A stretch of 38,499 bases of DNA, taken from Pseudofulvimonas gallinarii. GTDB taxonomy: Bacteria > Pseudomonadota > Gammaproteobacteria > Xanthomonadales > UBA2363. The stretch spans positions 1-38,499 of the forward strand of contig NZ_SMAF01000028.1 of assembly GCF_004343305.1 (NCBI RefSeq), in the 5' to 3' direction. Both the position numbers and the translations under genes were made by a program. The notes below the pieces were generated by a model. The model made no database searches, was not told where the DNA came from, and saw nothing but the letters and a program-made list of their open reading frames with translations. Shown in pieces: positions 8,380 through 16,057 of this stretch (positions are counted from its first letter, which is position 1; every line of letters starts with the position of its first letter).

Positions 8380-9969
8380 TCAGGCGGCGAGTGCGTCGTC
8401 CTGCTTCGCCGGCGAGCTGGTGCGGATCAGGTAGTCGAAGGCCGACAGGGCGGCGGTCGAACCGGCGCCCATGGCGATGACGATCTGCTTGTACGGCACC
8501 GTGGTGCAGTCGCCGGCGGCGAACACGCCCGGCACGCTGGTCTGGCCACGCTCGTCGATGACGATTTCACCGCGCGGCGACAGCGCCACCGTTCCCTTGA
8601 GCCATTCGGTGTTCGGCAGCAGGCCGATCTGCACGAAGATGCCTTCCAGCTGCAGCTCGTGCTGGCTGTCGTCGCCGCGGTCGCGGTAGGACAGGCCGGT
8701 CACGCGCTGGCCGTCACCAAGGACCTGCGTCGTGCAGGCGCTGGTGATGATGTCCACGTTCGGCAGGCTGCGCAGCTTGCGCTGCAGGACCTCGTCGGCG
8801 CGCAGCTTGCTGTCGAACTCGATCAGCGTGACATGGGCGACGATGCCGGCCAGGTCGATGGCCGCCTCGACGCCGGAGTTGCCGCCGCCGATCACCGCCA
8901 CGCGCTTGCCCTTGAACAGCGGGCCGTCGCAGTGCGGGCAGTAGGCCACGCCCTTGTTGCGGTATTCGTTCTCGCCGGGCACGTTCATCTGCCGCCAGCG
9001 CGCGCCGGTGGAAAGGACCACCGCACGCGACTTCAGCGAGGCGCCGTTTTCCAGCTCGACCTCGACCAGGCCACCCGGTTCGCTCGCCGGGATCAGCTTC
9101 GTCGCGCGTTGCAGGTTCATGATGTCCACGTCGTAGTCGCGGACATGGTTCTCCAGCGCGTTGGCCAGCTTCGGGCCTTCGGTGTGGTTGACGGAAATGA
9201 AGTTCTCGATCGACAGCGTGTCCAGCACCTGGCCACCGAAGCGCTCGGCGGCGACGCCGGTGCGGATGCCCTTGCGCGCGGCGTAGATCGCCGCGGCGCT
9301 GCCGGCCGGACCACCGCCGACCACCAGCACGTCGAAGGCGTCCTTGGCCCGGATCTGTTCGGCGGCACGCGCGGCGGCACCGGTGTCCAGCCTGGCGACG
9401 ATCTGCTCGACGCTCATGCGGCCGCTGTCGAACGGCTGGCCATTGAGGAACACAGTCGGCACCGACATCACTTCGCGGGCGTTGACCTCGGCCTGGAACA
9501 GGGCGCCGTCGATGGCGACGTGGCGGATCCGTGGATTGATCACGCTCATCACGTTGAGCGCCTGCACGGTGTCCGGGCAGTTCTGGCAGCTCAGCGAGAA
9601 ATAGGTTTCGAACAGGTAGTCGCCGTCGAGGGCGCGGATCTGTTCGATGACGTCAGGCTCGACGCGCGGCGGATGGCCGCCGACCTGCAGCAGGGCCAGC
9701 ACCAGCGAGGTGAACTCGTGGCCCATCGGGATGCCGGCGAAGCGCACCTGGACATCGCTGCCGGTGCGGCCGATGGCGAAGGACGGACGGCGTGCGTCGT
9801 CGTCGCGGCGTACGTGGGTGATGAGGTCGGACAGGCTGGCGATCTGGTCGAGCAGTTCGCCCAGCTCCTTCGACTTGTCGCCGTCGTCCAGCGACGAGAC
9901 CAGCTCGATCGGCTGCACCAGCTTTTCGAGGTAGGCGCTGAGTTGGGTCTTGAGGGTTTCGTCGAGCAT
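8380..9969 (-). CDS. ahpF: Alkyl hydroperoxide reductase subunit F
   Basis: A 529-residue flavoprotein that passes electrons from NADH through FAD and two dithiols to oxidised AhpC in the cytoplasm. In order: tandem thioredoxin-like folds with redox pair Cys128/Cys131 (CQNC), FAD-binding GGGPAG at 218-223, the thioredoxin-reductase-type pair Cys344/Cys347 (CPHC), NAD(P)-binding GGGNSG at 361-366, and the FAD-closing segment [14 protein letters not shown] near the end. Length is normal. It starts at ATG 9969, 153 bases behind ahpC, with a strong hairpin in the gap; oxyR follows. Confidence 0.96.
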   Translation of the reverse strand: MLDETLKTQLSAYLEKLVQPIELVSSLDDGDKSKELGELLDQIASLSDLITHVRRDDDARRPSFAIGRTGSDVQVRFAGIPMGHEFTSLVLALLQVGGHPPRVEPDVIEQIRALDGDYLFETYFSLSCQNCPDTVQALNVMSVINPRIRHVAIDGALFQAEVNAREVMSVPTVFLNGQPFDSGRMSVEQIVARLDTGAAARAAEQIRAKDAFDVLVVGGGPAGSAAAIYAARKGIRTGVAAERFGGQVLDTLSIENFISVNHTEGPKLANALENHVRDYDVDIMNLQRATKLIPASEPGGLVEVELENGASLKSRAVVLSTGARWRQMNVPGENEYRNKGVAYCPHCDGPLFKGKRVAVIGGGNSGVEAAIDLAGIVAHVTLIEFDSKLRADEVLQRKLRSLPNVDIITSACTTQVLGDGQRVTGLSYRDRGDDSQHELQLEGIFVQIGLLPNTEWLKGTVALSPRGEIVIDERGQTSVPGVFAAGDCTTVPYKQIVIAMGAGSTAALSAFDYLIRTSSPAKQDDALAA

Positions 9970-10043
9970 GGCGGGACTCCGCTGGATCAGGTGGGCGGGG
10001 ACGCTTGCGGCAGGAGTGGTCGATGGCCGACTGCTGCCGCAAA

Positions 10044-10099
10044 CATCCCCGGAGGGATGCGTGCGGTGCGCGGGGCGGTGGAGGAGGCCGCCCGCGCAC
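10044..10099 (-). terminator. Intercistronic hairpins between ahpC and ahpF
   Basis: Directly behind ahpC, GTGCGCGGGGCGG (10066-10078) pairs with CCGCCCGCGCAC (10088-10099) with one bulged base and a 9-base loop. A second stem, CATCCC/GGGATG (10044-10059), follows in the reading direction and is trailed by only three T. A partial terminator or an mRNA-stabilising structure that keeps AhpC more abundant than AhpF is the likely role; it is not a classic intrinsic terminator. Confidence 0.5.
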
Positions 10100-10122
10100 G
10101 GGGCCGCTGTGGTGCGGGTGGA

Positions 10123-10686
10123 TCAGATCTTGCCGACCAGGTCCAGCGACGGCGTCAGGGTCTTCTCGCCTTCCTTCCACTTGGCCGGGCAGACCTCGTT
10201 CGGATGGGCGGCGACGTACTGCGCGGCCTTCAGCTTGCGCAGGGTCTCGGTGACGTCGCGGGCAATGGCGTTGTCATGGATCTCCAGGGTCTTGATCGTG
10301 CCTTCCGGATCGATCACGAAGGTGCCGCGCAGGGCCAGGCCTTCTTCCTCGATGTGCACGCCGAAGGCCTTGGTCAGCTGGTGGGTCGGATCGCCAACCA
10401 GCGGGAACTTCGCCTTGCCGACGGCCGGCGAGGTCTCGTGCCACACCTTGTGCGAGAACTGGGTGTCGGTGGTGACGATGTAGACCTCGGCGCCCAGCTT
10501 TTCGAACTCGGCGTAGTGCTCGGCCGCGTCTTCGATTTCGGTCGGGCAGTTGAAGGTGAAGGCGGCCGGCATGAAGATCATGACGGACCACTTGCCCTTC
10601 ATCGAGGCGTCGGAGACTTCAACGAACTTGCCGTTGTGGAAGGCGTTCGCCTTGAAGGCGGGAATCTTGGTGTTGATCAGCGACAT
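10123..10686 (-). CDS. ahpC: Alkyl hydroperoxide reductase subunit C (2-Cys peroxiredoxin)
   Basis: A 187-residue typical 2-Cys peroxiredoxin that reduces H2O2 and organic hydroperoxides in the cytoplasm and is recycled by AhpF. The peroxidatic Cys47 stands in FTFNCPTE and the resolving Cys166 in NEVCPAKW near the C-terminus, as expected. The length equals E. coli AhpC. The ATG at 10686 has GAGGA five bases upstream. It is the first gene of an ahpC-ahpF-oxyR cluster and has its own OxyR-type promoter. Confidence 0.97.
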   Translation of the reverse strand: MSLINTKIPAFKANAFHNGKFVEVSDASMKGKWSVMIFMPAAFTFNCPTEIEDAAEHYAEFEKLGAEVYIVTTDTQFSHKVWHETSPAVGKAKFPLVGDPTHQLTKAFGVHIEEEGLALRGTFVIDPEGTIKTLEIHDNAIARDVTETLRKLKAAQYVAAHPNEVCPAKWKEGEKTLTPSLDLVGKI

Positions 10687-10733
10687 CGCATGGATCCTCG
10701 TTGGTTGGAGGGAAGTGATAGATGACGTTGGGC

Positions 10734-10799
10734 ATCCTAGAGTGCCACGATAGATAGATCAAATCGAAATACAGGATCGTTTCGATAGGCTCTGTCTAT
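10734..10799 (-). promoter_or_regulatory. ahpC promoter with OxyR binding site
   Basis: On the minus strand a -35 box TTGATC (10762-10757), a 17-base spacer and a -10 box TAGGAT (10739-10734) precede ahpC. Directly upstream, touching the -35, is a match to the tetrameric OxyR pattern (ATAG-N7-CTAT twice, 7 bases apart). The distal half ATAGGCTCTGTCTAT (10785-10799) is perfect in its outer bases; the proximal half ATCGAAATACAGGAT (10763-10777) is weaker. This spacing is the one used for activation by contact with RNA polymerase. Confidence 0.7.
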
Positions 10800-10876
10800 T
10801 GGATGGCCTCGGCGCGCCGGCCGGATTGCTGGCCCGCAACATGAAGCGTGGGGCCGCCCTGCCTATCATCAAGGGC

Positions 10877-11185
10877 ATGAGCCAACGCTACGCCACTTTC
10901 CGAGAGTTCTACCCGTTCTACCTGAACGAACACCGTGATCCGACCTGCCGACGCCTGCATTTCGTCGGCAGTGCCCTGATTGTCGTCCTGGTCGCCCTGG
11001 TCATCGCCCGGCTGCTGGCGCCGTGGTGGCTGCTGGCAGTGCCACTGGTCGGCTACGGCTTCGCATGGGTCGGCCATTTCTTCTTCGAGCGCAACCGGCC
11101 GGCCACTTTCACCTACCCGCTGTACAGCCTCATCGGCGACTGGGTGATGTTCAAGGACATCCTCACCGGCCGGATCCGTTTCTGA
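10877..11185 (+). CDS. DUF962 (Mpo1-like) membrane protein
   Basis: A 102-residue protein of the DUF962 family. Conserved features: FYPFYLNEHRDPTCRRLHFVG at the N-terminus with His19 and His28, two hydrophobic segments (about 32-48 and 50-66), and GHFFFERNRPATF with His67. The yeast relative Mpo1 is an iron-dependent fatty-acid dioxygenase using such histidines; whether bacterial members do this is uncertain. Start at 10877 gives the usual N-terminus; the ribosome site (AAGGG) is too close to be convincing, and an ATG at 10841 is an alternative. It overlaps the next gene by one base (TGATG). Confidence 0.85.
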   Translation: MSQRYATFREFYPFYLNEHRDPTCRRLHFVGSALIVVLVALVIARLLAPWWLLAVPLVGYGFAWVGHFFFERNRPATFTYPLYSLIGDWVMFKDILTGRIRF

Positions 11186-11745
11186 TGGCCGGTGATGTGG
11201 CGGACGATGCCGCGGCCATCGCCGCGGTCATGGCGTTCTGGCGCGAGGCCGGCCCGGAGCGCTGGTTCGGCAAGGACGACGGTTTCGATGCCCGGTTCCG
11301 CGAGCGCCACCTTGGCGACCACATGGCAGCGGCGGCGCGCCGCTGCGAGCACTGGGCGGAGACGCCTGACGGTGCCGTCGCGCTGTTGCTGCTGCTCGAC
11401 CAGTTCCCGCGCAACGCCTTCCGCGGCACGGCGCACATGTTCGCCACCGATCCGCTGGCACGCAGGTATACCCGCCGCATCGTCGCGGCCGGGATCGACC
11501 GTCAGGTCGAGCCGGCGCTGCGCACGTTCGTGTACCTGCCGCTGATGCATTCTGAGGACCTCGCCGACCAGGACGCTTCGGTGGCGCTGTACGAAACACT
11601 GGGCGGGCCCTCGTTGCCGTTCGCCATCGAACACCGCGACATCATCGTGCGCTTCGGCCGCTATCCGCACCGCAACGCCGTGCTCGGACGCGAGACGACG
11701 GCGGCGGAACAGGCGTTCCTCGACAGCGGCGGCTTCGCCGGCTGA
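11185..11745 (+). CDS. DUF924 family protein
   Basis: A 186-residue soluble helical protein of the DUF924 family. Recognisable signatures are FWREAGPERWFGKDDGFDARF at the N-terminus, LLLLDQFPRNAFRGTAHMFATD in the middle and the later FVYLPLMHSEDLADQ and RFGRYPHRNAVLGR. The family is widespread in proteobacteria with a tetratricopeptide-like fold and no established function. The start codon overlaps the stop of the DUF962 gene, so the two are translationally coupled. Confidence 0.9.
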   Translation: MAGDVADDAAAIAAVMAFWREAGPERWFGKDDGFDARFRERHLGDHMAAAARRCEHWAETPDGAVALLLLLDQFPRNAFRGTAHMFATDPLARRYTRRIVAAGIDRQVEPALRTFVYLPLMHSEDLADQDASVALYETLGGPSLPFAIEHRDIIVRFGRYPHRNAVLGRETTAAEQAFLDSGGFAG

Positions 11746-11961
11746 GGGCCAGGGACGGCGACGGCGGCGCAACCGGCGTCCCCTGACAGCGATTCGCCGG
11801 CTGAGGCCAACGACGGTGTTGTCGCGACGCCGTTCCGTGAACGTGCAGTCGGTGCGGCGAGTCCCGGGAATGCCCCTGTCGTCCACCGGCTCCTTTGCTG
11901 TCATGCCCGCGTCGTCGACCGGCGCCATGCTGTCAGCCCGCGTCGTCGACCGGCTCCTTGC

Positions 11962-12300
11962 TGTCATGCCCGCGAAGGCGCGCATCCAGTGCGTGCGTGA
12001 CAGAGCGGCTGGATCCCGGCTTCCGGGGATGACAAGCCCGAAGCGCGCGCTCTGTCTTCCAGGATCGTCCCGCTTCGGGCAGCGCCGCGGTGCGCCGGAT
12101 CGCCGCCCGCCGCATTACCTGTCATGCCCGCGAAGGCGCGCATCCAGTGCGTGCGTGACAGAGCGGCTGGAACCCGGCTTCCGGGGATGACAAGCCCGAA
12201 GCGCGCGCTGCTGTCTTCCAGGATCGTCCCGCTCCGGGCAGCGCCGCGGTGCGCCTGATCGCCGCCCGCCGCATTACCTGTCATGCCCGTGCAGTCGGGC
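11962..12300. repeat. 158-bp tandem repeat with REP-like cores
   Basis: Two near-identical units begin TGTCATGCCCGCGAAGGCGC at 11962 and 12120, and a third, diverged start lies at 12279 (period 158-159). Each carries GTGCGTGACAGAGCGGCTGG, the pairing arm CCCGGCTTCCGGGGATGACA, and a GC-rich tail ending CGCCGCATTACC. The palindrome core is shared with the array at 6.6 kb, but the tails differ. The whole stretch 11746-12835 lacks a credible gene. Just before the array, 11878-11961 has two imprecise repeats of CGTCGTCGACCGGC. Confidence 0.85.
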
Positions 12301-12337
12301 ATCCAGATCGTATGCGTGCACGGAAGACAGGTTCCCC

Positions 12338-12436
12338 GCCTGCGCGGGCATGACGAGGTTGGAGTGCGCGGCCTGCGCGGGCATGGCGAGGTTTGGGTGT
12401 GCGGTCTGCGCAGGGATGAGGTAGTCCGGATGTGCG
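12338..12436. repeat. 33-nt minisatellite, first block (3 units)
   Basis: Three consecutive 33-base units start at 12338, 12371 and 12404. Each begins GCCTGCGCGGGCATG or a variant, followed by a GAGGTTGG-type linker and TGCG. The first 16 bases equal one arm of the REP-like palindrome, so the block looks like amplification of a half-palindrome plus linker. Because 33 is divisible by three, all six frames stay open and give meaningless repeated peptides. Confidence 0.85.
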
Positions 12437-12525
12437 GTCGCGATTCCGCCTCGAAGTGGCCGAACGCGCATCGTCCACCGAAGCCGCAGAGGCCGGGATT
12501 GCATCGCCCGCCAAAACACAGCGCC

Positions 12526-12712
12526 GTCACACCCGCGCAGGCGGGTGTCCAGTGCTTCTTCGCCACAGCCGCTGGATGCCCGCCTTCGCGGGCATGACGA
12601 GGTTGGGGTGTACGGCCTTCGCGGGCATGACGAGGTTGGGGTGTGCGGCCTTCGCGGGAGTGACGAGGTCTGGTGTGCGGCCTGCGTGGGCGTGACGAAG
12701 TCTGGATGTGCG
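12526..12712. repeat. REP-like unit followed by 33-nt minisatellite (4 units)
   Basis: A palindromic unit (12526-12597: CACACCCGCGCAGGCGGGTG, a linker CTTCTTCGCCACAGCCG, then GCCCGCCTTCGCGGGC) runs directly into 33-base units starting at 12582, 12615, 12648 (32 bases) and 12680. The unit is GCCTTCGCGGGCATGACGAG plus GTTGGGGTGTACG or variants, related to the block at 12338. The bases 12437-12525 between the two blocks show no repeat and no gene. Confidence 0.8.
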
Positions 12713-12835
12713 GTCAACAACTGCGCCATACAGGGACCGGGCCGCCATCGTTTTGGTCCGATGCAGCGCGCTGGGTCCTTCACTCCTGCCTGTGCGACGA
12801 CGTGCGCATGCCGCGCGTTGCGTGTGCGCGCGGGC

Positions 12836-13393
12836 TCAGCCAGCGCCGTTCAGCGCGTCGTAAAGCCAGGTTCTGGCGGCCTGCCAGTGTCGTTTCACCG
12901 TCGCCGGCGACTGCCCCACGACAGTGGCGGTTTCCTCGATGCTCAGGCCCCCGAAGTAGCGCAATTCGACAATGCGTGCCTTGGCCGGGTCGATCGCTTC
13001 CAGCTTTTCCAGGGCGTCATTCAGGCCGAGCAGCTCGACATCGTCGGATTCGCCGACCTGTTCAAGGTGAGTCAGCGACATGCGCTCGCCGCCGTCGCGT
13101 TTCGCCGCCGCGCGACGACGGGCGTGATCGATCAGGATCTCGCGCATCAGCCGTGCGCTGACCGCGAACAGGTGGCCGCGGTCGTTGGCTTCGATGGCAT
13201 CGAGTCCGGAAAGCCGCAGCCAGGCCTCGTTGACCAGGGCCGTGGGCTGCAAGGTGTGATCGCCTCGCTCGCGACGGAAGAGCTGTTCCGCCAGACGATG
13301 CAGTTCCGGGTACAGCGCGCCGATCAGTCGGTCGCGGGCACCGGCGTCGCCCTGGCGCCAGTCGGCAAGAAGCTGGGTCACGGCAGGTTCCAT
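12836..13393 (-). CDS. ECF-type RNA polymerase sigma factor (TIGR02999-like)
   Basis: A 185-residue sigma factor. Region 2 lies at about 20-95 (LYPELHRLAEQLFRRERGDH, NEAWLRL, RLMREILIDHARRR) and region 4 at about 125-180 (YFGGLSIEETATVVGQSPAT followed by VKRHWQAARTWLY). The LQPTALVNEAWLRL and HARRRAAAKR signatures are those of the sigma group often encoded beside Ser/Thr kinases in Lysobacterales. No anti-sigma factor gene adjoins it; the divergent neighbour at 13574 is such a kinase. An ATG at 13393 is the natural start; a TACACT lies only 7 bases upstream, which would give a leaderless transcript. Confidence 0.92.
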   Translation of the reverse strand: MEPAVTQLLADWRQGDAGARDRLIGALYPELHRLAEQLFRRERGDHTLQPTALVNEAWLRLSGLDAIEANDRGHLFAVSARLMREILIDHARRRAAAKRDGGERMSLTHLEQVGESDDVELLGLNDALEKLEAIDPAKARIVELRYFGGLSIEETATVVGQSPATVKRHWQAARTWLYDALNGAG

Positions 13394-13400
13394 GTGCCCG

Positions 13401-13540
13401 AGTGTAGCGAAATACCGCGCCGCACCGCCCGAATGCCAACGCGAGCCGAACACGCCCGGATTTTCCGGGTTTCCCTCGCTTCCATTCGCGCGCGCATTCG
13501 CCGTCGAGGCAGCCGGCGCCGGCCGGGACGCTACACTGGC
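13401..13540. promoter_or_regulatory. Paired CGCTACACT boxes between sigma factor and kinase
   Basis: The same 9-mer CGCTACACT occurs once toward each divergent gene: on the minus strand at 13409-13401 before the sigma gene, and on the plus strand at 13529-13537 before the kinase. TACACT could be the -10 part. No matching -35 was seen by eye. The duplication suggests both genes answer to the same polymerase form, possibly the encoded sigma factor. Confidence 0.4.
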
Positions 13541-13573
13541 AGCGGCGAACGCGTCGGAGACTGGGGAGCCGCG

Positions 13574-15988
13574 ATGGACCTGTCGGTGGAAATGACCGCG
13601 ATGCGGCTGCTGGAACAGGCACTGGCGCTGCCGCTGTCGCAGCGGGCCGCCTGGCTGGCAACACTGCAGGCGGAAGACCGCGTCCTCGCAAGGCTTCGCG
13701 AACTGCTGGCGGCCGCCACGGAAGCCGACACGTTCCTGGAAACGCCGCTCGCGCCGTCGCTGGCTGCTGCGGCCCCCGGGGACCGTGGCCATGGTCTGCC
13801 GAAAGCCGGTGATCGCCTCGGTGCCTGGCGTATCGTCCGCGAGCTGGATCGTGGCGGCATGGGCGTGGTCTATCTCGGTCGCCGTGACGACGGCACCTAC
13901 GAGCAGCTGGCGGCGATCAAGCTGATCCGCACTGGCGAGCTCATCGGCCACGCGCAGCATGCGCAGCTGGTCAGCCGCTTCCAGAACGAACGGCGGCTGC
14001 TCGCCCGCCTCGATCATCGCAACATTGCGCGCATTCTCGACGGCGGCGAGACCGCCGCAGGCGAACCCTTCCTGGCGATGGAATTCGTCGATGGCCCATC
14101 GCTGCTGGTGCATTGCGACGAGGCGCGGCTCGATGTGCCGGCGCGCATTGCCGTGTTCCGCAAGGTCTGCGCCGGCGTTCAGGCGGCGCACCGGCACCTG
14201 ATCGTCCATCGCGACCTGAAACCGCAGAACATCCTTGTCGGCGCCGATGGCGAACCGCGCCTGCTCGACTTCGGCATCGCCCGCATCCTCGAACCGGATG
14301 CGCCGGATGGCAGCGCGACGCAGACGCAGTTCGTCGCCATGACGCCGGCGTATGCCAGCCCCGAACAGCTGCGCCAGGAAGCACTGACGACGGCTTCGGA
14401 CATCTACTCGCTGGGCGTGATCCTGTTCGAACTGCTGACCGGCGTGCGGCCTTACCGCATGGACAACAAAAGCCCGGCGCAGGCCGAACGCCTGATCAGC
14501 ACCGGCGCGCGCTCGCAACTGCGGCGCGCCCTGCTCGATGCGCCATTGCCCGATGGCGAACGGCGCGCGCGGCTGGCACGCATCAGCACCGACCTGGAAC
14601 GCATCGTCGCCAAGGCCATGCACCCGGATCCGGTCCGTCGCTACGAATCGGCGCAGGCACTCGCCGATGACCTGCAACGACAGTTGCGCGGGCAGCCGGT
14701 CCTCGCCCATCCGGATTCTTTGCGTTACCGCATCGGCAAGTTCGTCCGTCGCCACCGCATTGGCACCGCCGCCGCCGCCCTGGCATTGCTGGCGATCCTC
14801 GCCGCGACTGCCGCGGCGTTCTGGCAGGCGCGACAGGCGAATCGCGCCGCCGCCGACATGGCGCTGGTCAACCGCTTCCTCACCGATGTCATCCAGGTGT
14901 CGAATCCCTTTGCCGCCGGCGAGGAGATGACGCTGGGCGATGCCCTTGACGAAGCCGCCGGCAAGATCGACGAACGCTTCGCCGACCGTCCCGACATTGC
15001 CGTCGACATCCGCAACACGCTGGCCGAAAGCCTGCAGGCGCGCTTCCGCACCGAAGCGGCCGGGCAGCAGTACGAACGCGCTGCCCAGGACGGTGAACGC
15101 CTGTTCGGTCGCCACGACCATCGCGTGCTGATGGCGCTGAATGGCCTGGCAGCAGTGCGCAAGGACCAGAGCCGGATGTCCGAGGCCGTCGCGATTTACG
15201 AGGACATCCTGGGCCGCATCGAGGAGAGCGGACACACGCAGCTGCCCACCTATGCCGGCGCCCTCAACGACCTGGGCGTTGCGCACCTGATCATGGAGAA
15301 CCACGCCAAGGCGGCCGGTTACCTGCAACGCTCGCTGGATGCGATGGAACACGTCAACCGTCCCGAGGACGAGGCGCTGTTCGAGGAGAATCGTGCCCTC
15401 ACGACGATCAGCCTCGCCCAGGCGCACCGTTCGATGGGCAATCTCGACCGCGCCGCAGAACTGTACGACCAGGGTCAGCGCGAGCTGGAACGGCTGTATC
15501 CGGACGGGGCGCCGCAGTTGGGCGTTGTGCTGAACAGCCAGGCGAGGCTGGCGCAGGATCGTGGCAACCTGCCGGCGGCGATCGATTTCCAGAAGCGCTC
15601 GATCGCCATGCTGGAGAAAACCCTGCGCGGCGACCACGCCCACAAGCTGGTGCCGATGGTGAACCTTGCGCGCTTGGCGCTGACACAGGGCGATCTGGCG
15701 CTGGCGGAAGAGTGGGCCGGGAAGGCGATGGCGATGGCGGATCGCCTGTACGCGAGTGGTGCGCCGCATCCGCTGCATGTCAACGCGCTGTCGGCGCTGG
15801 CCGCCGTGCGCATGGCGCAGGAACGTCGTGAAGAAGCGGCCACGATGCTCGGCTTCGCCCGCGACATGTTGCCGCGCATCGACTCGGTGCCCCGCTCGAC
15901 GTCCGACCGGATCGCCGGGCAGATCGGTGAACTCTGCGCCGATCGCAGTCGGCCCCCGCTGTCCGTCTGCCGCCAGCGCGACGAATAG
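13574..15988 (+). CDS. Membrane-anchored Ser/Thr protein kinase with helical repeat C-terminus
   Basis: An 804-residue Hanks-type kinase. The domain at about 84-370 has the glycine loop LDRGGMGVVYLG, Lys116 (AAIKL), catalytic HRDLKPQN (Asp214), DFG at 232-234 and ASPEQ at 261-265, so it should be active. A single transmembrane segment lies near 396-418, followed by roughly 380 residues of helical tandem repeats that look like TPRs of the kinase-associated type (ALNDLGVAHL, ALTTISLAQAHRSMGNLDRA). The 80 residues before the kinase are helical. The start at 13574 has GGGGAG six bases upstream. It diverges from the ECF sigma gene; such pairs are common in this order, and phosphorylation of the sigma factor is a plausible but unproven link. 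Confidence 0.93.
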   Translation: MDLSVEMTAMRLLEQALALPLSQRAAWLATLQAEDRVLARLRELLAAATEADTFLETPLAPSLAAAAPGDRGHGLPKAGDRLGAWRIVRELDRGGMGVVYLGRRDDGTYEQLAAIKLIRTGELIGHAQHAQLVSRFQNERRLLARLDHRNIARILDGGETAAGEPFLAMEFVDGPSLLVHCDEARLDVPARIAVFRKVCAGVQAAHRHLIVHRDLKPQNILVGADGEPRLLDFGIARILEPDAPDGSATQTQFVAMTPAYASPEQLRQEALTTASDIYSLGVILFELLTGVRPYRMDNKSPAQAERLISTGARSQLRRALLDAPLPDGERRARLARISTDLERIVAKAMHPDPVRRYESAQALADDLQRQLRGQPVLAHPDSLRYRIGKFVRRHRIGTAAAALALLAILAATAAAFWQARQANRAAADMALVNRFLTDVIQVSNPFAAGEEMTLGDALDEAAGKIDERFADRPDIAVDIRNTLAESLQARFRTEAAGQQYERAAQDGERLFGRHDHRVLMALNGLAAVRKDQSRMSEAVAIYEDILGRIEESGHTQLPTYAGALNDLGVAHLIMENHAKAAGYLQRSLDAMEHVNRPEDEALFEENRALTTISLAQAHRSMGNLDRAAELYDQGQRELERLYPDGAPQLGVVLNSQARLAQDRGNLPAAIDFQKRSIAMLEKTLRGDHAHKLVPMVNLARLALTQGDLALAEEWAGKAMAMADRLYASGAPHPLHVNALSALAAVRMAQERREEAATMLGFARDMLPRIDSVPRSTSDRIAGQIGELCADRSRPPLSVCRQRDE

Positions 15989-16001
15989 AGGCGCGAATCG
16001 G

Positions 16002-16034
16002 CGCCCTGCTCCGGTCACGGCGGGGCAGGGCGCG
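16002..16034. terminator. Possible bidirectional hairpin terminator
   Basis: GCGCCCTGC (16002-16010) pairs perfectly with GCAGGGCGC (16026-16034) across a 15-base loop, inside the 69-base gap between the convergent kinase and rhodanese genes. No T tract follows on either side, so efficiency as an intrinsic terminator is doubtful. Confidence 0.45.
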
Positions 16035-16057
16035 CGCATCGATCGCGCCTTCTGTCG

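Noticed and set aside
8659-10725. 688-codon plus-strand frame opposite ahpF and ahpC
   Set aside because: Antisense shadow of genes with intact catalytic motifs.
11962-12712. CRISPR array
   Set aside because: Units are repeated in full with no unique spacers, and no cas gene is present; these are tandem palindromic repeats and minisatellites.
13394-16039. Minus-strand open frame continuous with the sigma factor and running through the kinase gene
   Set aside because: Only the part after ATG 13393 is sigma-like; the upstream part is the shadow of the kinase and has no protein character.
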